Below, piece by piece: positions 37,002-46,253 of a stretch of DNA of 64,000 bases (the first letter of the stretch is position 1; each line of letters begins with the position of its first letter). Source of the stretch: Bog-756 sp963718405 (GTDB lineage: Bacteria > Actinomycetota > Acidimicrobiia > Acidimicrobiales > RAAP-2); assembly GCA_963718405.1 (NCBI GenBank), contig CAVQYZ010000005.1, positions 976,039 through 1,040,038 on the forward strand, written 5' to 3'. A program made the translations under genes and the position numbers. Under the pieces are notes generated by a model. It was given only the letters and a program-made list of their open reading frames with translations, ran no database searches and was not told the DNA's origin.

Positions 37002-38194
37002 GGCACCACGTTGTCGGGGAGGGGCCACCGGTAGAGCGCGGCGGCGTTCTCGTGGGTCAGCTTGCGCAGGTCCTCGACCGGCAGGTGGCCCCAACACCGG
37101 TCGATGACGGCCTGGGTGTCGGGCCAGGTCGAGTCGCCGTGGGGGTAGTCGACCTCCACCATGATGTGGTCGACGCCGATCCGGTGGCGGGTGTCGATGG
37201 TGGAGGGGTCGTCGATGGTGCAGAACCAGAAGTTCCGTTGCAGTACCTCGGCCGGGAGCAGGCCGGAGGGGTCGTACTCACGCCCGTAGCCCGAGCGCTC
37301 GACGATGTTGTCCAGCCGGTCCAGCAGCATGGCCACCCAACCGATGCCCCCTTCGCTCATGGCGATGTTGATCCCCGGGTAGCGCGCCGGCAGGCCCGAC
37401 CAGATCCACTCGGCGCAGGCCGTGAGCGACATCTGACCGAACAACGTGGCGCCGAGGGCCACCATCGGGCTGTCGGGAGGCATGTCGGGCATGCCCGATG
37501 ACCCGACGTGGAGGGAGACGACGGTGTCGGTCTCCTCACAGGCCGCCATGATCGGCTCCCAGAACCCCGAGAAGAGGCTGGGAAGCCCGATCCGGTGCGG
37601 GCGCTCGGGCAGCGTGACCGAGCGGAAGCCGCGGGCGGCGTTGCGCCGGATCTCCGCCGCGGCCAGTTCGGCGTCGGCCAGGTAGGTGATGCCACAGGGG
37701 ATGATCCGTTCGGGGTAGGGCTGCCACCAGGCCTCGAAGAGCCAGTCGTTCCACGCCCGGGTGACCGCCAAACCCAACGCCGGGTCCTGGGCCGCCGAGA
37801 ACACCCGCCCGGAGAACCCGGTGATCATGCTGGGGAAGTTGAGGGAGGCCCACACGCCGTTGAGGTCCATGTCGGCGATGCGGGCGTCGATGTCCCAACA
37901 ACCCCGTCGCATGTCCTCGAAGCGGGTCGGCTCCAGGGTGACGCACTCGGGTCGGCGGCCGGCCACGGCGTTCATCCCCACCTGCGAGTAGCGCTGGCCG
38001 TCGAACTCCCACAGCTGATGGCCCCGGGAGTTCTCGACGATGCGGGGGGCCTGGCCGGCCAGCCGGGCCGGGAGGCGACCCTCGAACATGTCCGGCGGCT
38101 CGACCAGGTGGTCGTCGACCGAGATCACCGTGTAGCGGACGTCCCGGGGCTCCGGATCGGGGAGCAGGGTGTCACGCCGGGTGACGGTGGTCAT
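36998..38194 (-). CDS. Amidohydrolase family protein (ACMSD-like)
   Basis: This protein of 398 residues is an amidohydrolase of the aminocarboxymuconate-semialdehyde-decarboxylase-like group. The N-terminal metal motif is present in altered form (VISVDDHLVEPPDMFEGR, the DxHxxEP pattern), followed by VSLHVGSSGMP (His ligand), ISMSEGGIGW-like INIAMSEGGIGWV and VDYPHGDSTWPDT near the end. Such enzymes decarboxylate or hydrolyse ring-cleavage products; many actinobacterial paralogues have no known substrate. The start ATG 38194 follows GGAG. It is coupled to the class II aldolase gene. Confidence 0.87.
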   Translation of the reverse strand: MTTVTRRDTLLPDPEPRDVRYTVISVDDHLVEPPDMFEGRLPARLAGQAPRIVENSRGHQLWEFDGQRYSQVGMNAVAGRRPECVTLEPTRFEDMRRGCWDIDARIADMDLNGVWASLNFPSMITGFSGRVFSAAQDPALGLAVTRAWNDWLFEAWWQPYPERIIPCGITYLADAELAAAEIRRNAARGFRSVTLPERPHRIGLPSLFSGFWEPIMAACEETDTVVSLHVGSSGMPDMPPDSPMVALGATLFGQMSLTACAEWIWSGLPARYPGINIAMSEGGIGWVAMLLDRLDNIVERSGYGREYDPSGLLPAEVLQRNFWFCTIDDPSTIDTRHRIGVDHIMVEVDYPHGDSTWPDTQAVIDRCWGHLPVEDLRKLTHENAAALYRWPLPDNVVP

Positions 38195-38324
38195 GGTGAA
38201 CTCCGCACCGACCGATTATGGCAGCCCGACCCCTCGGCCACCCGGGTGGATGCGCCGGGCGGCCCGGCCGGGGCCGCCGCCGTGAACGGCCTGCCTCCCG
38301 CCGTGGTCGTACGATCGAGGGATC

Positions 38325-39566
38325 GTGACCCTCTCGGATGCGGACCCGGTGTTCGACCCCTACGACCCCCGGTGGGCCAGCGATCCCTTCACCCTCTACG
38401 CCGATCTGCGGGAGCGGGCCCCCATCCACAAGAACCCGCTGGGCTTCTGGGTGGTGACCCGGCACGTGGACTGCCTGGCCATCCTGCGCGACCGGCGGGC
38501 CAGTTCGGACAGCCTCAACGTGGCCGTGGACCGCATGCCCCAGGGGTTCCGCTCCCCCGTCGCCGCGGACGATCCCATGGCGGTGGCCATGCTCGAGATG
38601 CGCCCGTTCCTGTTCCGGGACCCGCCCGACCACACCCGCCTCCGGGGCCTGGTGTCCAAGGCCTTCACCCCCAAGGTCGTCGAATCCCTGCGGGCCCGTA
38701 CCCACGAGGTGGTCGACGAGCTGCTCGACGCGGCCATGGAGGCCGACCGGGTCGACCTGCTGGAGGAGTTCGCCTATCCCTTGCCGGTGCGGATCATCTG
38801 TGACCTGCTCGGTGTGCCCCTCGAGGACCAGGAGCGCTTCAAGTCGTGGTCGAACGCCTTGGCCCGTGGCCTCGATCCCGACTTCCTCCTGCCCGAAGAG
38901 GTCATTGCCGCGCGCACCGAGGGAATTCTCCAGTTCTCGCAGTACTTCTTCGAGCTGTTGGCCGATCGCCGGAAGCACCCCGGTGACGACCTGCTGAGTG
39001 GCCTGGTGGCGGTGGAGGACGACGGCACCGTGCTGAGTGAGGGCGAGCTGCTGTCGACCTGCATCCTGTTGCTGGTGGCCGGGCACGAGACCACGGTGAA
39101 TCTCATTTCGGGCGGGGCGCTGGCTCTGCTGCGCCATCCCGAACAACGGGAGCGGTTCCGGACCGACCCCGAGGTCACCCGGAGCGGTGTGGAAGAGATG
39201 CTGCGCTACGTGTCCCCGGTCCAACTCACGGGCCGGGCCTTCGTCGAGGACACCGAGGTCGGAGGGGTGGTGTTCGAGGCCGGCGACTTCGCCATGCTGC
39301 TGCTGGCCTCGGCCAATCACGACCCCGGGCAGTTCGAGGATCCCGAACGGTTCGACATCACCCGGACCCCCAACAACCACCTGGGGTTCGGCTTCGGGAT
39401 CCACCACTGCCTGGGCGCCCCGTTGGCCCGCATGGAGACCCAGGTGGCCCTGACCTCACTGGTGCAGCGGGCGCCGGCGCTGGCCCTGGCGGTCGAGGAC
39501 GTGACCTACAAGACCAACGTGGTGCTGCGGGGCATGGAGGCCCTGCCGGTGGCCATGGGCGGTTGA
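38325..39566 (+). CDS. Cytochrome P450
   Basis: This soluble bacterial-type P450 of 413 residues has the I-helix oxygen-binding motif LLLVAGHETTVNLI (about 245-258), the K-helix EEMLRY and the heme-Cys loop FGFGIHHCLGAPLAR (about 350-364, Cys axial ligand). A hydroxylase of small hydrophobic substrates is expected; electron-transfer partners are not encoded nearby. The start is GTG 38325, and TACGAT nine bases upstream may be a -10 box. It is divergent from the amidohydrolase operon and convergent with the LLM gene. Confidence 0.94.
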   Translation: MTLSDADPVFDPYDPRWASDPFTLYADLRERAPIHKNPLGFWVVTRHVDCLAILRDRRASSDSLNVAVDRMPQGFRSPVAADDPMAVAMLEMRPFLFRDPPDHTRLRGLVSKAFTPKVVESLRARTHEVVDELLDAAMEADRVDLLEEFAYPLPVRIICDLLGVPLEDQERFKSWSNALARGLDPDFLLPEEVIAARTEGILQFSQYFFELLADRRKHPGDDLLSGLVAVEDDGTVLSEGELLSTCILLLVAGHETTVNLISGGALALLRHPEQRERFRTDPEVTRSGVEEMLRYVSPVQLTGRAFVEDTEVGGVVFEAGDFAMLLLASANHDPGQFEDPERFDITRTPNNHLGFGFGIHHCLGAPLARMETQVALTSLVQRAPALALAVEDVTYKTNVVLRGMEALPVAMGG

Positions 39567-39579
39567 CCGCTCCGGCTCT

Positions 39580-40455
39580 TCAGGACGCCGCGGCCCGGTC
39601 GAAGACCGGCTGCAGAGCGTCGAGCGTGGAGCTCACATCATCGGGGCTGAAGGCCAGGAACAGGGCGGCCACCGCGTCGACACCCTGGTCGGCATAGTCC
39701 CCGGCGATGTCCCCGTCGAGGGGTTGGAAGTACGGGCACACCGTGATGGTGACGTCGTCACGGCTGCGACCCTGCTCGGCCAGTAGGCCGTCGAGCTTTC
39801 CCAACGGCTCGGACAGCTGGTCGGGCCTCCGGTTGAAGGTGTGCCAGCCCTGGCCGGCCCGGGCCACCCGGGCCAGGGCGGCGTCACTCTCGCCACCGAT
39901 GTGGATCGGAGGATGGGGTAGCTGTACCGGCTTGGGGAACATGGCGCACGGATCGAGTTGGTAGAACTCGCCGTGGAAGGAGGAGGGGTCGTCGCACCAC
40001 AGGGCCCGGAGCACCTCCAGGTACTCGTCGGTGCGCTTCCCCCGTCGGGGCCAAGGGACGTTGACGGCGTTGAACTCCTCCTCCAACCACCCCACCCCCA
40101 CCCCGAGGTCCACCCGGCCGTTCGACAGCCAGTCCAGCGTGGACACCTCCTTGGCCGTGTACACCGGGTTGCGCTGGGGCAGGAGCACCATGGCCGTGCC
40201 CAGGCGCACCGTGGTGGTGTGGGCGGCCAGAAAGGACAGGGTCGACAACGGCTCCAGCAGGCCGGACCCGGCCGGGGCCGGTATGCGTCCGTCGGCGGCG
40301 TAGGGATACGACGAGGCGTACTCCTCGAACAGGACCACGTGCTCGCCCACCCAGACCGTCCCGATGCCCCGCTGCTCGGCCTCCGCTCCGATCAGGGCCA
40401 GGAGCTCGGGGGTGGTGAAGGGGTTGGCCGTGGGCACCCACAGGTCGACCTTCAC
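39580..40455 (-). CDS. LLM-class (F420-dependent type) oxidoreductase
   Basis: This protein of 291 residues is another luciferase-like TIM barrel of the F420-type group, with KVDLWVPTANPFTTPELLALIG at the start, GTVWVGEHVVLFEEY, the LGTAMVLLPQRNPVYTAKE segment, GRVDLGVGVGWLEEEF and PPIHIGGESDAALARVAR. Its ATG overlaps the stop of the amidase gene (ATGA), so translation is coupled. The pair may act on one nitrogen-containing compound; this is inference. Confidence 0.87.
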   Translation of the reverse strand: MKVDLWVPTANPFTTPELLALIGAEAEQRGIGTVWVGEHVVLFEEYASSYPYAADGRIPAPAGSGLLEPLSTLSFLAAHTTTVRLGTAMVLLPQRNPVYTAKEVSTLDWLSNGRVDLGVGVGWLEEEFNAVNVPWPRRGKRTDEYLEVLRALWCDDPSSFHGEFYQLDPCAMFPKPVQLPHPPIHIGGESDAALARVARAGQGWHTFNRRPDQLSEPLGKLDGLLAEQGRSRDDVTITVCPYFQPLDGDIAGDYADQGVDAVAALFLAFSPDDVSSTLDALQPVFDRAAAS

Positions 40456-41873
40456 GACGGTTCGCCAGGTGCAGACGGTGCCACCAGGGGCCAGGGGCGC
40501 TCGCGCTCGGCCAGGCGGGCCAGGTCCAACAGCAGCTGCTCCTCGTGATGGTGGCCGATGACCTGGAGTCCCACCGGCATCCCGTCGATGAGGCCGGCCG
40601 GGATGGAGACCGCAGGGTTACCGGTCAGGTTCGCCGGGATGGTCAGCGCCCCGTTGTTCCCGATGGCCTTGTTGAAGCCGTGCTCGGCGATGAGGTCCAC
40701 GTCACCGACGGTGGTGGGCATGGGCCCGGTGGCGGCGAAGGCCGTGTCGGGGTTGGTGGCACAGAAGATGAAGTCGGTGTTGTCGAAGATGTCGGCCATC
40801 CGTTCGTTGACGTCGATCCGGAACATCTCGGTGGCTCCGGCGGTCTGCACGTTGAGGTTGTAGGTGGCCAGGTTCATGCCCAGCTGGATTTCGGGGGTGA
40901 GGTCGTCGGTGCAGGCCGGGTAGCGGTCGCCCAGGGCTCCGGCCAGGCCGACCAGGTTGGACATGGCCCACTCCAGGCCGCCCTGGGGCAGATCGACCAC
41001 CACGTCGACCCGGGTGAGGTGGGCCAGCCGGATCAGGTCCTCGGCCACCTCCACCAGCAGAGCGGCCATGCGGGGCTCCACGATGGCTGCCCCCAGGTCA
41101 ATGGAGACCACGGCGCGCTTGCCGCTCAGGTCGAAGGAGTCGAGGCCGGCCTCCCATCCCTCCACCCGGGGCAGGCTCAGGGTGTCGCGGTGGTCGAAGC
41201 CGTTGCAGGTGTCGAACCAGCGGGCGGTGTCCCGCACCGAGCGGGACAGGCATCCGACCACCACGGTGAGCGGTGGCTGGAGGGTGTGGGGCCCCTTGGG
41301 GATCCGGCCGAAGGTCGACTTGAGCCCGAACAGGCCGGTGAACCCGGCCGGTATGCGGATGGAGCCGCCCCCGTCACCGCCGCTGGCGATGGGCAGCAGT
41401 CCCCCGGCCACGGCGGCAGCCGAGCCTCCCGACGAGCCACCCGGGGTCCGCTCGGGGTTCCACGGATTGCCGGTGGTCCCGTGGAGCTTGGTGGAGGTGC
41501 AGTTGACCCCGCCGAACTCGGAGGCGGTGGTCTGGGCGGCCAGGACGGCCCCGGCGGCCCGGAGCCGGGTGACCTGGGTGGAGTCGTGGTCGGCCACCCG
41601 GTCCTTGAACACCAGGGAGGCCTCGGTGTACGGCCAGCCGTCGACCGACTCCAGCTCCTTGATGCCCACGGGCACCCCTCCAAAGGGAAGCGAGACGTCG
41701 GCCGTGGCCGCGGCGGCCCGGGCGGCGTCGGTGTCGAGGTGGGAGAAGGCGTTCAGCCCGGAACCGTCGATGGCGGCCAGGGTGGCGTCGAGCGCCTCGA
41801 GGGGGCTGAGGGTGCCGGCCCGGAACGCTTCGACCAGCGAGCAGGCGTCTCCGAACCAGGGCCCATCGGTCAC
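40452..41873 (-). CDS. Amidase (amidase-signature family)
   Basis: This protein of 473 residues has the Ser-cisSer-Lys triad of the amidase-signature family: Lys in VPVGIKELESV (about residue 75), the cis-Ser in PGGSSGGSAAAVAGG and the nucleophile Ser in GGDGGGSIRIPAGFTGLFGLK. Such enzymes hydrolyse amides to acid and ammonia. The frame is open to 42344, but GTG 41873 is chosen: it begins the normal N-terminus and has TAGCGT (a -10-like hexamer) eight bases upstream. It is followed by the coupled LLM gene. Confidence 0.9.
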   Translation of the reverse strand: MTDGPWFGDACSLVEAFRAGTLSPLEALDATLAAIDGSGLNAFSHLDTDAARAAAATADVSLPFGGVPVGIKELESVDGWPYTEASLVFKDRVADHDSTQVTRLRAAGAVLAAQTTASEFGGVNCTSTKLHGTTGNPWNPERTPGGSSGGSAAAVAGGLLPIASGGDGGGSIRIPAGFTGLFGLKSTFGRIPKGPHTLQPPLTVVVGCLSRSVRDTARWFDTCNGFDHRDTLSLPRVEGWEAGLDSFDLSGKRAVVSIDLGAAIVEPRMAALLVEVAEDLIRLAHLTRVDVVVDLPQGGLEWAMSNLVGLAGALGDRYPACTDDLTPEIQLGMNLATYNLNVQTAGATEMFRIDVNERMADIFDNTDFIFCATNPDTAFAATGPMPTTVGDVDLIAEHGFNKAIGNNGALTIPANLTGNPAVSIPAGLIDGMPVGLQVIGHHHEEQLLLDLARLAERERPWPLVAPSAPGEPS

Positions 41874-42017
41874 GGGCCCCGACGCTATCGGTAATGGATC
41901 GACCGGTGCGAGCGTGGCCCGCCAACCGGTCGGCCCCCAACCGGTCCCAACGCCGGCTCGCTCCGGCTGGCGCCGAGTGGTGATGAGTCGGCCCCCGGGG
42001 ATGTCTAGCGTGGGGGC

Positions 42018-42874
42018 ATGAGCGACCACACCCCCGCCGACGACCATGCCGCCCCCGACGGCCAGCAGACCTCCGCGGGTGCCGCGGCCCAGTCCGGTGG
42101 GGACCCCCGGCATCCCTTCACCCTGTCGGTGGACATCGGTGGCACCGGGCTGAAGGCCTCGGTCCTCGATGCCGACGGGCTGATGGTGGCCGACCGGGTC
42201 CGGACCCCGACCACCTACCCGCTGCCTCCCGACAAGCTGGTGACCGAGCTCACCCGGCTGGTGGCGCCGCTGCCGGCGGCCGAGCGGGCCTCGGCGGGCT
42301 TTCCGGGCATGGTCCGCAACGGCAAGGTCCTGTCCGCTCCCCACTTCTCGTGCAAGGGGGGCCCGGCAGTTCGGTCGACCCCGAGTTGGCCGCCCAGTGG
42401 AATACCTTCGATCTGGCCACCGCCCTGAGCGGGGCGCTCCACCTCCCGACCAAGGTGGCCAATGACGCCGACATCCAGGGCGCCGCGGTGGTCAGCGGAA
42501 AAGGCCTGGAGCTGACCATCACCCTGGGCACCGGATTCGGGACCGGGGTGTTCTACGAGGGGAAGATGATGCCCCACCTGGAGATCGCCCACCAGCCGTT
42601 CCGGAAGGGCGAGACCTACAACGACCAGCTCGGTGAGGCCACCCGCAAGGAGATCGGCGAGGAGCGTTGGAACAAGCGGGTCCACAAGGCCATCGTCAAC
42701 CTGCGGGCCATGATGTTCTTCGATCACCTCTATATCGGGGGTGGGAACTCCCGGCGGGTGACCCGCAGCCAGCTGGACGATGACGTGACCATCGTGGACA
42801 ACACCGCCGGCATCCTCGGAGGCATCAAGCTCTGGGAGCAGGACCACGTGGGGGTGAACAAGGTCCCGAGCTGA
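42018..42874 (+). CDS. ppgK: Polyphosphate glucokinase (ROK family), one frameshift
   Basis: PpgK phosphorylates glucose using polyphosphate (or ATP). The first frame gives the phosphate motif SVDIGGTGLKASVLD, GFPGMVRNGKV and FSCKGG; the second (from about 42360) gives VDPELAAQWNTFDL, the catalytic Asp in VANDADIQGAA, and ITLGTGFGTGVF. The frame changes in a G6-C3 run at 42356-42364: adding one base there gives an uninterrupted CKGGPGSSVDPE, so one base is missing in nature or in the consensus. ATG 42018 has TAGCGT six bases upstream, typical of a leaderless message. The total length of about 285 residues is normal. The next, convergent gene encodes a CHAD protein, a polyphosphate-binding domain. 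Confidence 0.88.
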
Positions 42875-42899
42875 CGCAGCTCGAGCGCGGCCACTCCCG

Positions 42900-43961
42900 T
42901 CAGCCCTGCCACCCCCGCCAGCGGCGCTCGACCTCTTTTACTTCCCGCTTCCAGCCCTTGCGGGCCAGGGTCGCCGCATCCAGCTGCAGGAGCACCAGCT
43001 CCCGGATGGGCTCGGCCAGGTCCAGGTGCTCGAGGGCCAGGGCCCGCAACCACTCGACGGAGAACACGGCATCGTGCAGGTCGCCCAGCTTGACCTGCAG
43101 GGCCTCGGCGGCCTTGGCCGTCTTGCGGGCCGGGCCCCCCTCCACCAGGGCCACCGTGTTGCAGCCGTAGCGGAGGTCCTTCATCCGGATCCGGAGCTTG
43201 TGCAGGTTGGCGTCGCTCGGATCCTTGCGCGCCGCCCGGGTGGCTCCCCGCACGTCGTGCCAGGCCCGGTGGAGCATGTGGGGGAGCACCTCGCCGGCCG
43301 GTCGGGCGGCCTTGGACTTGAAGGCCGGGCCGTCCCACAGCACCATCATCTGCTCGGTCAGCTGGAAGCGGCGGGCCCCGCCGCGCTGGGCGCCGATGTC
43401 GTCGAGGGCCTCGTTCATCCGTACGGTGAGTAGCTGATCGAGTCGGGCCACCTGCTCGGGCGTGATGACCCCGGGGCCCTTGTCGTTGATCAGCTGGCGG
43501 ATGATGTTGAGGTCCCGGGCCTGGCCCAGGCACTCCCCGTACCAGGCCAACTCGGCTCGCAGTGACGTGCCCCAGGTGGGGTCGAGCAGCAGCCGGAAGG
43601 TCCGTAGGTTGGAGCGGATCCTGCGCATGGCCACCCGGCTCTGGTGGATCCGCTCGGACTGGGTCACGGCGCGTTGGGAGCCGTCGAGCTCGCTGGCCGC
43701 CGACTGGGCCCACACCGGACGGGACTGCATCAGGACGTTCAGAGCCCCCACCGTCTCGCACCGTTTGTTCTCGTCGACCAGTTCGTCGCCCATGTCGTTC
43801 AACAAGAAGGTGCGGGCCGCTCCGGCCAGTACCCGGTGCAGCACCATGCCGGCCGAGGGCTCGGTGAAACGGTTGCCGTCACCCTCGTCGGTGACCTGGC
43901 GGAGGCGGATCTGGGCCTCCGGCACGGCACGGCCCCCTTGTTCCGCCAGCCCGGCGCTCAT
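42900..43961 (-). CDS. CHAD-domain protein (polyphosphate-binding)
   Basis: This protein of 353 residues contains a CHAD domain, a helical bundle rich in conserved His, Arg and Lys that binds inorganic polyphosphate. Typical segments are IHQSRVAMRRIRSNLRTFRLLL (the H-x-x-R-V-x-x-R-R-x-R signature) and NLHKLRIRMKDLRYGCNTV in the second half. No fused CYTH domain is present. The ATG at 43961 is chosen over upstream TTG. It lies tail to tail with polyphosphate glucokinase, which suggests a shared link to polyphosphate. Confidence 0.9.
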   Translation of the reverse strand: MSAGLAEQGGRAVPEAQIRLRQVTDEGDGNRFTEPSAGMVLHRVLAGAARTFLLNDMGDELVDENKRCETVGALNVLMQSRPVWAQSAASELDGSQRAVTQSERIHQSRVAMRRIRSNLRTFRLLLDPTWGTSLRAELAWYGECLGQARDLNIIRQLINDKGPGVITPEQVARLDQLLTVRMNEALDDIGAQRGGARRFQLTEQMMVLWDGPAFKSKAARPAGEVLPHMLHRAWHDVRGATRAARKDPSDANLHKLRIRMKDLRYGCNTVALVEGGPARKTAKAAEALQVKLGDLHDAVFSVEWLRALALEHLDLAEPIRELVLLQLDAATLARKGWKREVKEVERRWRGWQG

Positions 43962-44064
43962 GCCCGGTGCCCTGTGGGGGCGGCCCACCAGTGCCGGATC
44001 ATCACCCAATCACTGTACGGGGTCAACGGGGCCGAACGGGTTATCGGCGTCTACCCTTGGCCCC

Positions 44065-45009
44065 ATGCAAGCGGTGACCATTGTCGGCGAGGCCCTGGAG
44101 TGGCGCCACCATCCCGATCCCGATCCGGGGTTCGGTCAGATTCTGATCTCGGTGGCCGCGGCCGGCCTCAACGCCGCCGACCTCATGCAGCGACGGGGTC
44201 TGTACCCGGCACCGCCCGGCTACCCACCCGACATACCGGGGATGGAGTTGGCCGGCCAAGTGGTGGGCGTGGGGCTCGGGACCAGCCGGGTGGCGGTGGG
44301 CGACCGGGTCATGTCCATTACCGGGGGCGGGGCCCAGGCCGAGTTGGCGGTCATCCCCGAAGCCACGGCCATGATCGTGCCCGAGGGGATTCCCTGGGAT
44401 CAGGCCGGAGGGTTCCCCGAGGTGTTCTGCACGGCCTACGACGCCCTGTTCACCCAGGCCGGCCTGCTGGCCGGTGAGCGGGTGCTGATCTCGGGAGCGG
44501 CCGGCGGGGTCGGCAGCGCCGCCGTGCAGCTGGCCCACACCGCCGGGGCCCACGTGGTGGCCTCGGTCCGTTCCCCCGAGCGCCGGGAGGAGGTGGCGGC
44601 CCTCGGCGCCGACGAGGTCATCGAGCCCGCGGCCGTGGCCGACCACGGCCCCTACGACGTCTCACTGGAGCTGGTCGGCGGCCCGGGAGTGGCGGCGGTG
44701 CTCCCGGTGCTGGCCATGGGGGGACGGGTGGTGGTCATCGGCGTGGGGGCCGGGGCCAAGGTCGACGTCAACCTATTGGTGGTCATGGGGCGGCGGGCCA
44801 CCATCACCGGGTCGACCCTGCGCTCGCGGACCGTGGCGGAGAAGGCCCTGGTGGCCGAGGCCGTCCACGAGCACGTCGTCGGCCTGCTGGCCCAGGGGAC
44901 GGTCACGGTGCCGGTGGTCGGGACCTTCCCGATGAGCCGGGCGGCCGAGGCCTACGACCGGTTCGCCGCCGGCGGGAAGCTGGGCAAGGTCGTCCTGCTG
45001 GCGGACTGA
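44065..45009 (+). CDS. Zinc-less quinone oxidoreductase (MDR family)
   Basis: This protein of 314 residues is an NADPH-dependent medium-chain reductase related to quinone oxidoreductase. It has AAGLNAADLMQRRGLYP, GMELAGQVVGVG, the Rossmann motif ISGAAGGVGSAAVQLA (about 145-160) and the family ending FAAGGKLGKVVLLAD. The zinc-binding Cys set of alcohol dehydrogenases is absent. The open frame extends to 43462, but the ATG at 44065 starts the domain and has TACCCT seven bases upstream as a leaderless -10 box. Confidence 0.9.
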   Translation: MQAVTIVGEALEWRHHPDPDPGFGQILISVAAAGLNAADLMQRRGLYPAPPGYPPDIPGMELAGQVVGVGLGTSRVAVGDRVMSITGGGAQAELAVIPEATAMIVPEGIPWDQAGGFPEVFCTAYDALFTQAGLLAGERVLISGAAGGVGSAAVQLAHTAGAHVVASVRSPERREEVAALGADEVIEPAAVADHGPYDVSLELVGGPGVAAVLPVLAMGGRVVVIGVGAGAKVDVNLLVVMGRRATITGSTLRSRTVAEKALVAEAVHEHVVGLLAQGTVTVPVVGTFPMSRAAEAYDRFAAGGKLGKVVLLAD

Positions 45010-45053
45010 CCCCGACGCGGGTGGCGGTGGTCCGACCGGGCCGGTGCCATGAG

Positions 45054-46253
45054 TCAGCGCGAGACGATGACGGACGACCCGTGGCCGAACAGGCCCTGGT
45101 TGGCGGTGATCCCGACCCGGGCCCCCTCGACCTGGCGGCCGGCGGCCTGGCCCCGCAGCTGCCACACCAGTTCGCAGACCTGGGCGATGGCCTGGGCCGG
45201 GATGGCCTCGCCGAAGCACGACAGCCCACCGCTGGGGTTGACCGGGACCCGGCCCCCGATGGTGGTGTCACCGTCGCGCAGCAGTCGCTCGGCCTCGCCC
45301 TCCTTGCACAGCAGGATGTCCTCGTACCAGTCGAGCTCCAGGGCCGAGGAGAGGTCGTAGACCTCGGCCAGGCTGACGTCTTCGGGCCCGATGCCGGCCT
45401 CCTCGTAGGCCGCCATGGCCACGGACTGCTTGAAGCCCGGCCCCACGTGGTCGGTGGTGGCCGCGGAGTCGGTGGTGATCCCGGGCATGTCGAGGACGGT
45501 CTGGGGGAAGGTGGGGGTGACCGTCGAGACGGCATCGATGGTGACCAGATCGTCGGTGCCGGCATGGCGACGGGCGAACTCCATGCTGGTGAGCACCAGG
45601 GCCGCGCCGCCGTCGGAGGTGGCGCAGATCTCCAGCAGGCGCAAGGGGTCGGCCACCATGGGCGAAGCCAGCACTTCGTCCGCCGTCACCGCCTTGCGGT
45701 AGCGGGCGTTGGGGTTCTCCAGTCCGGCTTGGGCGTTCTTGACCTTGACCGCGGCGAAGTCGGCTTCGGTGGCTCCGAACAGCTCCATGCGCCGGCGGGC
45801 GTAGAGGGCGAAGTAGGTGGGGTTGGTGGCCCCGATGAGGTGGAACCGCAGCCAGTCCGGGTCGTCTTTGCGGTCGCCCCCCACCGGCTTGAAGAAGCCT
45901 TTGGGCGTGGTGTCTGCCCCCACCACCAGGGCCACGTCGCACAGCCCGGCCAGTATCTGGGCGCGGGCGTTGTTGATGGCCTGGGCCCCCGAGGCACAGG
46001 CGGCGTAGGCCGAGGAGACCCGGGCCCCGGTCCAGCCCAGGGCCTGGGCGAAGGTGGCGCCGGCGATGAACCCGGGGTAGCCGTTGCGGATGGTGTCGGC
46101 GCCGGCCACGTACTGGATGTCGGTCCAGGGCAGGTCGGCCTCAGCCAGGGCGTCCCCGGCCGCTGCCAACCCGTACTCGACGAAGTTGCGGCCCCACTTG
46201 CCCCAGGGGTGCATCCCCGCACCCAGCACGGCGACCCGTTTGTCGTCAGGCAT
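45054..46253 (-). CDS. Thiolase-like acyltransferase (SCP-x/Ltp2-like lineage)
   Basis: This protein of 399 residues has the thiolase fold. The N-terminal region has ACASGAQAINNARAQIL, with Cys at the nucleophile position, and the C-terminus ends ITANQGLFGHGSSVIV. The usual GHPxGA motif holding the catalytic His is replaced by CFGEAIPAQA after NPSGGL. Together with the adjoining DUF35 gene (eight-base overlap) this resembles thiolase-DUF35 pairs such as Ltp2-ChsH2, which act as aldolases in steroid side-chain removal. A thiolytic role is therefore doubtful; an aldolase or unknown acyl-CoA role is equally likely. Confidence 0.85.
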   Translation of the reverse strand: MPDDKRVAVLGAGMHPWGKWGRNFVEYGLAAAGDALAEADLPWTDIQYVAGADTIRNGYPGFIAGATFAQALGWTGARVSSAYAACASGAQAINNARAQILAGLCDVALVVGADTTPKGFFKPVGGDRKDDPDWLRFHLIGATNPTYFALYARRRMELFGATEADFAAVKVKNAQAGLENPNARYRKAVTADEVLASPMVADPLRLLEICATSDGGAALVLTSMEFARRHAGTDDLVTIDAVSTVTPTFPQTVLDMPGITTDSAATTDHVGPGFKQSVAMAAYEEAGIGPEDVSLAEVYDLSSALELDWYEDILLCKEGEAERLLRDGDTTIGGRVPVNPSGGLSCFGEAIPAQAIAQVCELVWQLRGQAAGRQVEGARVGITANQGLFGHGSSVIVSR

